Shown one piece after another: positions 26,715-35,260 of a stretch of 64,000 nucleotides of DNA. The stretch covers positions 310,001 to 374,000 of the forward strand of contig JAFKGQ010000004.1 in assembly GCA_017307755.1 (NCBI GenBank), read 5' to 3'. A program made the position numbers and the translations under genes. The first letter of the stretch is position 1. Every line of letters starts with the position of its first letter. Origin of the DNA: Chitinophagaceae bacterium. Lineage in GTDB: Bacteria > Bacteroidota > Bacteroidia > Chitinophagales > Chitinophagaceae. The notes under the pieces were generated by a model, which had not been told where the DNA came from, did not search any database, and saw nothing but the letters and a program-made list of their open reading frames with translations.

Positions 26715-26894
26715 ATGAAGATCTCAAAAACACTGCTCAGTGCCGTTATGGCCGGCATTACGGTGCATGCAGCTTCTTCCTGTAAAAAGGAGACGGAGAA
26801 GTCTTTCTTTGAAAAGATCAAACAGGAAATTGAAAAGAAGAGTAAGGAAAAGACCTCCGTACCATTCCCCTGTCCTGCTTGTGGAATGGGTTAA
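26715..26894 (+). CDS. Candidate RiPP precursor peptide ending in CPACGMG
   Basis: The 59-residue peptide begins with a signal-like stretch (MKISKTLLSAVMAG) and a possible lipobox-like ASSC with Cys23. A charged linker (EKSFFEKIKQEIEKKSKEK) and a Pro/Cys-rich tail PFPCPACGMG follow. Cys53 and Cys56 form a CxxC pair at the end. The next gene, which overlaps its last codons by 14 bases, is a DUF692 (MNIO) enzyme. This pairing and tail resemble chryseobasin-type precursors (ChrA) modified by ChrH. The modification here is inferred, not shown. Confidence 0.75.
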   Translation: MKISKTLLSAVMAGITVHAASSCKKETEKSFFEKIKQEIEKKSKEKTSVPFPCPACGMG

Positions 26895-28023
26895 ACCAGG
26901 CATATTATCCTCTGTAGCCTGCAATCTGGATGTAGACATACTGACTGCCTGTATCCCGTTGCTGGAAGGATCGAGGATCGATGCTTTGGAATGGTCTTTT
27001 GATGCATTGTACAGGGAAGAGGAGATCCCAGACTGGTTCAGGGACTTATTAACCGCCTTTGCCAATGAACACAGGTTGATCGGTCATGGTATCTTCTTTT
27101 CCCTCTTTTCGGGCAGATGGCTGGCTGGCCAGGAAGAATGGCTGCATCAGTTACGGCGGGTATGTCAGGATTACCGTTTTGATCATATCACCGAGCATTT
27201 TGGATTCATGACGGGAAAGGACTTTCATCATGGAGCTCCCCTAGGGGTACCCTATACACCTACGACGTTAAGGATTGGCAGGGACAGGCTAAAAAGGATC
27301 TATGACGCATGCAGGTGCCCGGTAGGTCTGGAGAACCTTGCCTTTTCCACTTCCGCAGAAGAGGTAAAGAGGCATGGTGTGTTCCTGGAGCAGTTGCTGG
27401 AGCCGGTGAACGGGTTTATCATCCTTGACCTCCACAACCTTTATTGTCAGTTGCATAATTTTGGGATCGCATTCGAGGATCTTATCGATCTGTACCCTTT
27501 GCATCGTGTCAGGGAAATTCATATTTCAGGAGGTAGCTGGGATAATTCAAAGGCCAATCCTGACAGGACAGTGAGAAGAGATACGCATGATAATGCCGTA
27601 CCACAAGAAGTTTTCCGTTTGCTGGAAAATGCTATTGAGCGTTGTCCACACCTTAAATATGTCGTGTTGGAACAGCTGGGCGTAGGATTGCAGACAGCAG
27701 CCGCCAGGAAAACTTTTTATGACGACTTCCTGAAAATGCAAAGCATCGTACAGGAAAAGAGCAAGACACTTGATCCCGGTACCGTGGACACATTCCTGCC
27801 GGGATCGGTCCTGCTTACAGAGATAAAGGCGGAGGATGAAACTTTACACCGGCAACAGCTGGAACTCTCCCGGATCCTGGAAACTGCCGTTTCTTATGAG
27901 GAAGTGATCCATAGATTGAACAACAGTTCCCTCGTATCTTCAGACTGGAAAATAGAAGCCTGGGAACCCTGTATGGTCGAAACCGCTATGAAGATAGCGC
28001 AGAAATGGATGCGCGGGGTCTAA
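26881..28023 (+). CDS. DUF692 (MNIO) iron-dependent RiPP-modifying enzyme
   Basis: About 380 residues from a GTG at 26881, the only suitable in-frame start after the precursor's core. Conserved metal-ligand-type motifs, counted from GTG, are GHG (68-70), HITEHFGF (102-109), LENLAF (E151), LDLHNLY (D183, H185), EIHISGG (H214), DTHD (234-237) and LEQLG (E264). These place it in the multinuclear non-haem iron oxidase family (MbnB/TglH/ChrH), close in motif style to ChrH. Residues after about 285 form an extension of roughly 95. No DUF2063-type partner gene is in the window. Confidence 0.8.
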   Translation: MEWVKPGILSSVACNLDVDILTACIPLLEGSRIDALEWSFDALYREEEIPDWFRDLLTAFANEHRLIGHGIFFSLFSGRWLAGQEEWLHQLRRVCQDYRFDHITEHFGFMTGKDFHHGAPLGVPYTPTTLRIGRDRLKRIYDACRCPVGLENLAFSTSAEEVKRHGVFLEQLLEPVNGFIILDLHNLYCQLHNFGIAFEDLIDLYPLHRVREIHISGGSWDNSKANPDRTVRRDTHDNAVPQEVFRLLENAIERCPHLKYVVLEQLGVGLQTAAARKTFYDDFLKMQSIVQEKSKTLDPGTVDTFLPGSVLLTEIKAEDETLHRQQLELSRILETAVSYEEVIHRLNNSSLVSSDWKIEAWEPCMVETAMKIAQKWMRGV

Positions 28024-28062
28024 ATAGAATTTATTACATTTACCTCTGTAATATGCCTGGTT

Positions 28063-28623
28063 ATGATTGCTGCCATCCGAGGTTCTTATAGTGACGATGC
28101 CTTTAAGCGTCTTTTTGACAGCTATAAGAACAGGCTGTACGGCTATGTACTGGCCATCGCCCATTCTCCCTATGCAGCCGAAGAGATCACCCAGGAAATA
28201 TTTATCAAATTATGGCTCTGCCGCGACATCCTTCACCAGGTGGATAACCTGGATGCCTATATCTTCACCATTGCCCGTCATAAGACCCTCAATCATCTCC
28301 GAAAGGCTGCATATGATGAACGATTGCTCAGGGAATTACAATCGCTCGCCACAACTGAAAATAATAATGTGGAGGAACGCACGCTGACAGGCGAATATGA
28401 ACGTCTTATCAGCGACGCGCTTATGCTGCTGTCCCCTCAGCGCCGCCTGGTCTATCAGCTCAGCCGGGACAAAGGGCTTAATTATGAACAGATAGCGGAT
28501 CATCTCCGGCTATCCCGTAATACCGTCCGGAACCATATGGTGGAAGCCCTCCGCTTTATCCGTCATTATCTGGGTCGGCATGGGTCTACGCTGACGCTGC
28601 TGGCGGTCTTTTTGACTTGTTAG
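28063..28623 (+). CDS. ECF sigma factor of polysaccharide utilisation locus 1
   Basis: The 186-residue protein has region 2 (AFKRLFDSYKNRLYGYVLA, EEITQEIFIKLW, YIFTIARHKTLNHLRK) and region 4 (LSPQRRLVYQLSRDKGLNYEQIADHLRLSRNTVRNHM). It ends with a short hydrophobic tail (STLTLLAVFLT). The FecR gene follows after 79 bases, then SusC and SusD: the standard ECF/anti-sigma/TonB-receptor signalling set. It is expected to be released by FecR when the receptor detects its glycan and then to transcribe the locus. Confidence 0.92.
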   Translation: MIAAIRGSYSDDAFKRLFDSYKNRLYGYVLAIAHSPYAAEEITQEIFIKLWLCRDILHQVDNLDAYIFTIARHKTLNHLRKAAYDERLLRELQSLATTENNNVEERTLTGEYERLISDALMLLSPQRRLVYQLSRDKGLNYEQIADHLRLSRNTVRNHMVEALRFIRHYLGRHGSTLTLLAVFLTC

Positions 28624-28702
28624 GGAAGCCCGAAATTTTTTTTCTTCCGGATTAGTCCTTATAGTCGTCCCATGTGTCAGGCTTGTATAGACTCCCGTCA
28701 TC

Positions 28703-29743
28703 ATGAATGATACTTTACGACTGCAGGAACTTTTTTCCCTCTACCAGCAACGTCGCTGTACGGCTGCCGAGGTAACGGAATTGATCGAACTGCTGCAACA
28801 GGCTGACGCTGAGGCGGCGCTTTCCGGCCCCATGCAGGAGCTTTGGGAAGATTTTCGCGGACACGCCACTGAGTACCCCATCGACTGGGATACGATGTAT
28901 AGCCGGGTCAGCCGCAGCGAGGATGATCTCTACACGTTGAGCCGCCGGCCAGGACGTTCTCCCCGACTGCTGTATGCCGTGGCTGCCATAATGATCCTGG
29001 CCTTGATGATCCCTGCTATATGGTGGTTGTTCTCCGGACATGCCGGACAGAGGAAAGAACCTGTAGCAGCTGTGCAAACAGCCCCGAAGGATAAACTGAC
29101 ACCGGTGTCCGAATTACAAAAGCGCCGTGTCCTCCATCTGCCGGACGGCAGCACCGTCATTCTCAACAGGAACAGCCGCCTGGACTATATTCCCGGTTTT
29201 ACCAGCGCTATACGGGAAGTCTATCTCACCGGGGAAGCCTTTTTTGACATCGTGCATGTTCCCGGCAAACCTTTCCTGGTGCATACGGGGAAGGTGACGA
29301 CCCGTGTATTGGGGACATCTTTTAATATCAAAGCGTATCCATCCGACAAAGCCATCGAGATCACGGTGGAGCATGGCAAGGTGCAGGTGATGGATGAAAA
29401 GACAAATATGGGATTACTGACGGATGCGCAGCAGTTGCGTTTTGAGGTTGATAAGGACCAATACAAGTTCGGGAAGGTAGATGTAAATGCTGTCGCCGCA
29501 TGGCGGCCACAGGAGATCCGTTTTGACGATATCACGTTGAGTGAGATCGGACGGCAGATAGAACAACGTTTTGGCCGGACGGTCCGCTTTGCCAATCCGG
29601 CGTTGGAGAATTGCAGGGTGACGGCCTCTTTTTATGAGGACGACGGTCTGGAGGAGATCATGACGGTTGTATGTGGTATCTCCCAGTCGACCTGGCTGGC
29701 TAAGGAGAATGTCATCGTCATTGACGGGAAAGGATGTAATTAG
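28703..29743 (+). CDS. FecR-type anti-sigma factor of locus 1
   Basis: The 346-residue protein has a cytoplasmic N-terminus, one membrane helix near residues 90-112 (LLYAVAAIMILALMIPAIWW), and a FecR domain with HLPDGSTVILNRNSRL, EVYLTGEAFFDIVH and TRVLGTSFNIKAY. A DUF4974 end follows (IRFDDITLSEIGRQIEQRFG). It probably binds the ECF sigma at 28063 and the STN domain of the SusC protein downstream. A hairpin and the TTTAAACAAT motif follow in the gap to SusC. Confidence 0.92.
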   Translation: MNDTLRLQELFSLYQQRRCTAAEVTELIELLQQADAEAALSGPMQELWEDFRGHATEYPIDWDTMYSRVSRSEDDLYTLSRRPGRSPRLLYAVAAIMILALMIPAIWWLFSGHAGQRKEPVAAVQTAPKDKLTPVSELQKRRVLHLPDGSTVILNRNSRLDYIPGFTSAIREVYLTGEAFFDIVHVPGKPFLVHTGKVTTRVLGTSFNIKAYPSDKAIEITVEHGKVQVMDEKTNMGLLTDAQQLRFEVDKDQYKFGKVDVNAVAAWRPQEIRFDDITLSEIGRQIEQRFGRTVRFANPALENCRVTASFYEDDGLEEIMTVVCGISQSTWLAKENVIVIDGKGCN

Positions 29744-29757
29744 TCTTACATAAAAGA

Positions 29758-29779
29758 CATCCCGGGTGGAGCCGGGATG
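29758..29779 (+). promoter_or_regulatory. Leader hairpin between FecR and SusC, locus 1
   Basis: CATCCCGG pairs exactly with CCGGGATG around a GTGGAG loop. It begins 14 bases after the FecR stop and 50 bases before the SusC ATG. TTTAAACAAT follows at 29789-29798. The same layout (stem with a GTGG-starting six-base loop, then TTTAAACAAT) occurs before the second SusC gene. It may act as attenuator, processing site or mRNA stabiliser. Confidence 0.6.
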
Positions 29780-29829
29780 CGTGTGTGTTTTAAACAATTT
29801 GGTGTAACTATCTAAAACTTGCCAAAACT

Positions 29830-32800
29830 ATGGAATTTTTATTTCCACGGCGGGGAATTGTATGTCTTTTCCCTACCGGCTGTCCTACTCATTACAAAGG
29901 TTGGATTATGAAGCTAACTTGCTTGCTTGTCGCCATCGGCTGCACCAGTCTGCAACTGCTGATGGCAAATGCCGGAAAAGGTCAGGAGCTCAGGGATGTG
30001 CGGGTATCCCTGGAGTTGAAGAACGAGCCGCTGCGGGCTGCCTTTTCGATGATCGAGAAACAGACGCACTACCGATTTGCCTACAACCGCGGGCAGGTGG
30101 ATAATTATAGGAGCGTAAGCCTGTCCCGTGGGAATTATACGGTGGAGAAGGCGTTGGAGCTGTTGTTGATCGGAACCCGGCTGCAATACAGACAGGTGAA
30201 TAATAAGATCATCATTTATCGTACGGGTGATGTCGCGGGTGATCTGGCGGATGATATTTCCGGAACGGCCGGGCTGCCGGCCGATGGGGGTGTAAAAGGT
30301 AAGATCACCAATGAAAAGAACGAGCCGATGGTGGGTGCTTCTGTTCTGTTGACCGGCGCCGATAAAGGCACTTCTGCCGGTCTGACGGGTGAGTTCTCCA
30401 TTGGCGGTGTCAAGCCTGGTAGATATAAGCTACAGGTATCGGCCATCGGGTATCAAACTATCCTGCGGGATATCACTGTTAGCGATGGGCAGGTGCTGGA
30501 GCTGAACTTCCAGCTAAAGCCGGGGGGAGATGCGTTGAATGAGGTAGTGGTGACGGGGTATTCCAGACAGTCCAAAAGAGATGTGACGGGGGCTGCCTCC
30601 ACCATATCCGCCGAGGTGGTCGCTCAATCTCCTGTCACGGATGTGACCGGGATCCTGCAGGGCAGGGTGGCCGGCGTCAGCGTAGACGAGCAAGGCGGCC
30701 CCGGAAGCTCACAGGTTGTGAGGATCCGCGGTGTGGGCACCATCGGCAACAATGACCCGCTGTATGTCATCGACGGGGTACAGATCAGGATGGGCAACAG
30801 TACGGTACTGGGCAGTCAGGACATCTCCAATCTCCTCAATCCCGGGAATATTGAGAGCATTACCATCCTGAAAGACCCATCCCTTACAGGTCTGTATGGA
30901 TCGGAAGGCAGCAATGGCGTCATCGTCATTACTACCAAAACGGGCAAAATGGGGGCTCCCAAACTGGATTACAATACTTATGTAGGATATGAAGTGCCTA
31001 AAAAACTGCCGAAGTTTATTACCCCCCAGCAACAGGCCGATGCGCTGTACAACTCTTATCTGAACTCCACGCCGTCGCAGACGCCAAAACCTGCTTCTTT
31101 TTATGGCAGCGGCAATGCGCCTGTCCTGCCGGATTATATCATCGAAGGGGGCTCGTCCAATATTGGGGTCGCTACGGGCAGTCCGCTGGCCGACCCGTCA
31201 CTGTATGACTATAAGACTTACCGGATCTTAAAAGCAAATAAAGCCGGTACCAACTGGTTCAAGGAACTGTTCAAACCGGCCTTTACACAGAACCATCAGC
31301 TTTCTCTCAGCGGCGCAACGGATAAAAGTAATTATGCGCTGACGTTTGGTTATCTCAACGACCAGGGGACGGAGCTAAACTCTTATTTCAAACGCTATTC
31401 GCTGAGGGTAAACACTCTGTTCAAGGTACAGCCCTGGCTTAGGATAGGGGAGAACATAGAGCTGGCATTCACGGATGCCAACGGCGGGGAGAAACGTACA
31501 GGCAATACCTTTAACAATGATATCGGCGCCATTTTCGCATTGTCCCCCTTGCTGCCGACCCATGACATCGCCGGCAACCTGGCAGGCACCAAGGGTACTA
31601 CGGTCCTTGGCGGGGGCAACCCACTGATCAGCCGGACCAATAGCAAGGAGGCCAAATCCTATACTCAGGCCATTATCGGCTCCGCCTTTCTGGAGGCCGG
31701 GCCGGTGAAGGGTTTTGTGTACACCAACCAGATAGGCTTTCAGTTCGTCCCGAACGAGTATCATTACTTTGTGCCCGCCCTCTACCAGGAGCCCCTGGCC
31801 AGCACAACCAACCAGTTCAGGGAGGGCTCCGGCTACTCCACGGACTGGCGCTGGCTGAATAAGATCTCCTGGTCGGGCACCATCGCCCATGATCATCGTC
31901 TCTCTGCTTTTGTGGGCTATGAGGCGCATAAGTTCGTATATCGATATTCATCCGGATTAACGGGGAACATCGGCAACCCTTCTCCTAATACCAATTATCT
32001 CGGCAGCGGTAATACGGGTACGGACACGGCTCAATATGTTCCTTCCGTAGATGGCTCCGGCGATAAATATACCGGCGTATCCCTGTTTGGTAACGCGACC
32101 TATTCGTTCATGGACAAATATTATGTCACGGGCACCGGTCGCAGGGACGGCTCCTCCAAATTCGGGATCACAAGCCAATACGGCAATTTCTGGGCAGCGA
32201 GTGTTGGCTGGCGGCTATCCAGGGAATCTTTTATGGACAATGTGAGATGGATCTCCGATCTGAAATTACGAGCTTCTTATGGACAGGCGGGCAACGACGC
32301 CATTCCATCGGGCCGGTACAGGGACACCTATACATCCGGCCCTTTTGGCGCGTATGACCTGGGCGGTACCAATACTTCTTCTCTCAGCGGGTATTATCTT
32401 GCCGGATATGGAAACCCCGTCTCGCATTGGGAGGCCAATAACACCACCAATATAGGTGTCGACGCTGCGCTCTTCAACAATAGTCTTACTGCCAGTTTCA
32501 ATTGGTTTAACAAAGTTACCAAGGGGCTCCTTTATGCGCCCACTACTTCGGGTACACAAGGCTCGGCGGCCTCTGCTATCCAGAATATCATGAACTTCAG
32601 CAACAAGGGCGTCGAACTGGAACTGGGCTACAACGGGCATGCCGGTCAGCTGCGTTATGAGATGAACCTGAACTTTTCCACCTATCGCAACAGAGTGAAT
32701 TATATCGATGGCGGCGTCAACTCGCATCTCGATGGTGGTTACGTAGGCTCTGGCGGCGGCACTGCCCTGACCCGCAGCATTGTCGGCCACCCCATCTCTT

Positions 32801-33480
32801 CTTTTTACGGCTATGTTTATGAAGGCCTTTTCCAGGATGCGCAGGATGTGGCGGCCCATGCCACGGAAAATATCTTTGGCATTACGCCCGGCAATGCGCT
32901 GGGGCATGTCAAATACAAGGACCTGAACAATGACAAGACCATTACCTCGGATTCCGACAGGACTTTTTTGGGAAGCCCTCATCCTAAATTTACCTATGGC
33001 TATAACCTTAACCTTTACTATAAGAATTTCGACCTGGGGATTTTTGTACAGGGCGTTTATGGGAATAAGATCTTCAATTACGGCAGGATCATGACCCAGA
33101 TGCCCAATGGCCTGATCGCGGGCCAGGGTGGAATGACGGTAGAGGCGCTGGACACCTGGACACCGTCCAATCGCAAGGCCCAACTCCCTATCTTTTCCCA
33201 AGGGTCGGGGGTCAACGATCTTTCCCCTTCCAGCTTTTTTATAGAAGGTGGCTCCTATCTGCGGGTTAAAATGCTACAACTGGGCTATACGCTTCCAAAA
33301 CTCAAGGGCGTCAGCCGGCTCAGGGTGTACCTGCAAGCCTATAACCTGCTTACCATCACCCATTACAGCGGTATGGATCCTGAGGTCAACGATGGTAATC
33401 CCAGCGGACTGGGGATCGACTACGGGACAGCTTACCCGATTGCACAGAAGTATCTTTTTGGCGTAAACCTCAATTTGTAA
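29830..33480 (+). CDS. SusC/RagA-type TonB-dependent receptor with STN domain, locus 1
   Basis: The 1216-residue outer-membrane receptor has an STN domain (residues about 55-125), which signals to FecR, then a carboxypeptidase-D-like domain (VKGKITNEKNEPMVGASV). A plug domain (VVVTGYSRQSKRDVTG, LYVIDGVQI, GSEGSNGVIVITTK) and a long beta-barrel follow. The hydrophobic export signal starts at ATG 29908, so the first 26 residues may be an extension, as in the second SusC. It imports oligosaccharides together with the SusD partner. Confidence 0.93.
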   Translation: MEFLFPRRGIVCLFPTGCPTHYKGWIMKLTCLLVAIGCTSLQLLMANAGKGQELRDVRVSLELKNEPLRAAFSMIEKQTHYRFAYNRGQVDNYRSVSLSRGNYTVEKALELLLIGTRLQYRQVNNKIIIYRTGDVAGDLADDISGTAGLPADGGVKGKITNEKNEPMVGASVLLTGADKGTSAGLTGEFSIGGVKPGRYKLQVSAIGYQTILRDITVSDGQVLELNFQLKPGGDALNEVVVTGYSRQSKRDVTGAASTISAEVVAQSPVTDVTGILQGRVAGVSVDEQGGPGSSQVVRIRGVGTIGNNDPLYVIDGVQIRMGNSTVLGSQDISNLLNPGNIESITILKDPSLTGLYGSEGSNGVIVITTKTGKMGAPKLDYNTYVGYEVPKKLPKFITPQQQADALYNSYLNSTPSQTPKPASFYGSGNAPVLPDYIIEGGSSNIGVATGSPLADPSLYDYKTYRILKANKAGTNWFKELFKPAFTQNHQLSLSGATDKSNYALTFGYLNDQGTELNSYFKRYSLRVNTLFKVQPWLRIGENIELAFTDANGGEKRTGNTFNNDIGAIFALSPLLPTHDIAGNLAGTKGTTVLGGGNPLISRTNSKEAKSYTQAIIGSAFLEAGPVKGFVYTNQIGFQFVPNEYHYFVPALYQEPLASTTNQFREGSGYSTDWRWLNKISWSGTIAHDHRLSAFVGYEAHKFVYRYSSGLTGNIGNPSPNTNYLGSGNTGTDTAQYVPSVDGSGDKYTGVSLFGNATYSFMDKYYVTGTGRRDGSSKFGITSQYGNFWAASVGWRLSRESFMDNVRWISDLKLRASYGQAGNDAIPSGRYRDTYTSGPFGAYDLGGTNTSSLSGYYLAGYGNPVSHWEANNTTNIGVDAALFNNSLTASFNWFNKVTKGLLYAPTTSGTQGSAASAIQNIMNFSNKGVELELGYNGHAGQLRYEMNLNFSTYRNRVNYIDGGVNSHLDGGYVGSGGGTALTRSIVGHPISSFYGYVYEGLFQDAQDVAAHATENIFGITPGNALGHVKYKDLNNDKTITSDSDRTFLGSPHPKFTYGYNLNLYYKNFDLGIFVQGVYGNKIFNYGRIMTQMPNGLIAGQGGMTVEALDTWTPSNRKAQLPIFSQGSGVNDLSPSSFFIEGGSYLRVKMLQLGYTLPKLKGVSRLRVYLQAYNLLTITHYSGMDPEVNDGNPSGLGIDYGTAYPIAQKYLFGVNLNL

Positions 33481-33484
33481 TCAA

Positions 33485-35242
33485 ATGAAAAAAATATTAT
33501 TTCTTTTCTATAGCCTGCCAATTTTGTTGCTATCCTGTAGCAAGAGTTTTCTCAATGTGCCTGTGCAGGGTCCTTCCACCGGCAGCGATACCCTGAACAA
33601 CCGCAACGGCGTTCAGCAATTGCTGGTAGGCGCCTATCACGACCTGACGGGGATGGACACCAAAAGTACCTGGTGGGGTACAGCCGGCACCAACTGGATA
33701 TATGGTGATATCACTTCGGGGGATACCTATGTAGGCGGCACAGGTGGCAATGGTCTTCCCCACGGCGTACCCGATGCGCAGCAGATACAAAATTTCCAGG
33801 TGTTGTCAACCACCGGCTTCATCGACGACAAATGGATCTCGGATTATGACGGCGTGGCCCGCGCCAACTCCGTCATCCGGATCTGCGGGCAGGCAAAGGA
33901 TATGACGGATGCGCAAAAAACGGAGGTCATTGCCGAAGCCCGATTTTTACGGGGGCATTTTCATTTCGACGCCAAAAAAATGTGGAATAATGTGCCGTAT
34001 GTTGATGAGAACGTCATCAGCTTTACCACGCTGTCCAATGAAATGGATATATGGCCGGCCATCGAGGCGGACTTTACATTTGCATATAACAACCTACCTG
34101 AGACACAGCCCCTTGCCGGGCAGGCCAACAAATGGGCAGCAGCCTGTTACCTGGCCAAGTGCTATCTGTTTGAAAAGAAATACTCCGATGCGCTTGCCTT
34201 GTTGAATACCATCATTTCCAGCGGGAAGAATGCAAAAGGGGTGAAATATGACCTGGCGCCCTGTTATCACGATAATTTTAGTGTTACCCATGAGAATAAC
34301 CAGGAGTCCGTATTCCAGATACAGTTCTCCGTGGACCAGGCCAGCATACCTATCAATGCCAACGTGGGGGAAACGGGTGTCTCGCCATTATTCTACCAGG
34401 GATCGGACGTATACTATGGTTATTGGAAACAACCTAGCTTCAACCTGGTGAATGCCTTCAAGACGGATGCCAATGGATTGCCGATGATGGACGCCTCGGG
34501 TAATGACACTTCGAACGTCACCAACATCAAAAATGATATGGGTATTGCTTCCGCGGACCCTTTTGTTCCCTACCAGGGTACAGTGGATCCAAGATTGGAT
34601 TGGACGGTGAGCAGGCGAGGCGTTCCTTACCTGGATTGGGGCGTCAATCCGGGGCATAACTGGGTCTATGACCAAAATTTCGGGGGACCTTATCTGAACG
34701 TTAAGAATATGTATCTCAAGAGTGAGCAGGACCAGGGTTATAACGTTTACATCGGATACGACTATGAGGGCAACAGCGCTGTAAATTACAACATCATCCG
34801 ATTTGCAGACGTACTACTGTGGGCAGCGGAATGCGAAGTGGAAGCGGGCAGTTTGGAGCAGGCGAGGGGCTATGTAAACCGGATCCGTCAAAGGGCGATG
34901 ACAGGCTGCCAGCCGGCCATCGATCATTCCACCGGCTCACCCTCTGCCAGTTATAGTATGGGGCAATACAACAATACCTGGACGGACAAGAACTTTGCCC
35001 GTGATGCCGTCCGTTTTGAAAGAAGGCTGGAACTGGCACAAGAAGGGCAACGCTTTTTTGATCTGGTACGGTGGGGGATTGCGGACACTTACCTGAATGC
35101 CTATCTGCAGAAGGAACAGACCCGGGGTGTGGGGAGTGTGCAGTCAGGCGCTGCTTTTGTAAAAGGCAAGCATGAATATTTCCCTATTCCCCAGCAGGAA
35201 ATTTTCCTGGATCCAAAATTGAAACAGAACCCTGGTTATTGA
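33485..35242 (+). CDS. SusD/RagB-type glycan-binding lipoprotein, locus 1
   Basis: The 585-residue protein begins with a lipoprotein signal peptide (LFLFYSLPILLLSCSKSF, lipobox LLSC). It has SusD/RagB landmarks such as VIAEARFLRGHFHF near residue 150 and DAVRFERRLELAQEGQRFFDLVRWG near the end. The N-terminal half is TPR-like in the family. It starts four bases after SusC, so the pair is translationally coupled. It sits on the cell surface as a lid on SusC and binds the target glycan. Confidence 0.93.
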   Translation: MKKILFLFYSLPILLLSCSKSFLNVPVQGPSTGSDTLNNRNGVQQLLVGAYHDLTGMDTKSTWWGTAGTNWIYGDITSGDTYVGGTGGNGLPHGVPDAQQIQNFQVLSTTGFIDDKWISDYDGVARANSVIRICGQAKDMTDAQKTEVIAEARFLRGHFHFDAKKMWNNVPYVDENVISFTTLSNEMDIWPAIEADFTFAYNNLPETQPLAGQANKWAAACYLAKCYLFEKKYSDALALLNTIISSGKNAKGVKYDLAPCYHDNFSVTHENNQESVFQIQFSVDQASIPINANVGETGVSPLFYQGSDVYYGYWKQPSFNLVNAFKTDANGLPMMDASGNDTSNVTNIKNDMGIASADPFVPYQGTVDPRLDWTVSRRGVPYLDWGVNPGHNWVYDQNFGGPYLNVKNMYLKSEQDQGYNVYIGYDYEGNSAVNYNIIRFADVLLWAAECEVEAGSLEQARGYVNRIRQRAMTGCQPAIDHSTGSPSASYSMGQYNNTWTDKNFARDAVRFERRLELAQEGQRFFDLVRWGIADTYLNAYLQKEQTRGVGSVQSGAAFVKGKHEYFPIPQQEIFLDPKLKQNPGY

Positions 35243-35260
35243 AAACGCACACTATATCGG

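Noticed and set aside
26740..26880. Upstream extension of the MNIO frame across the precursor gene
   Set aside because: The residues are mostly Arg and Lys, as expected of the wrong frame of a Lys/Glu-rich peptide; the precursor frame has a signal and the CxxC tail.
28035..28042. TACATTTA as the promoter of the locus 1 sigma gene
   Set aside because: It differs from TAnnTTTG at the last base and no -33 element is at the right distance.
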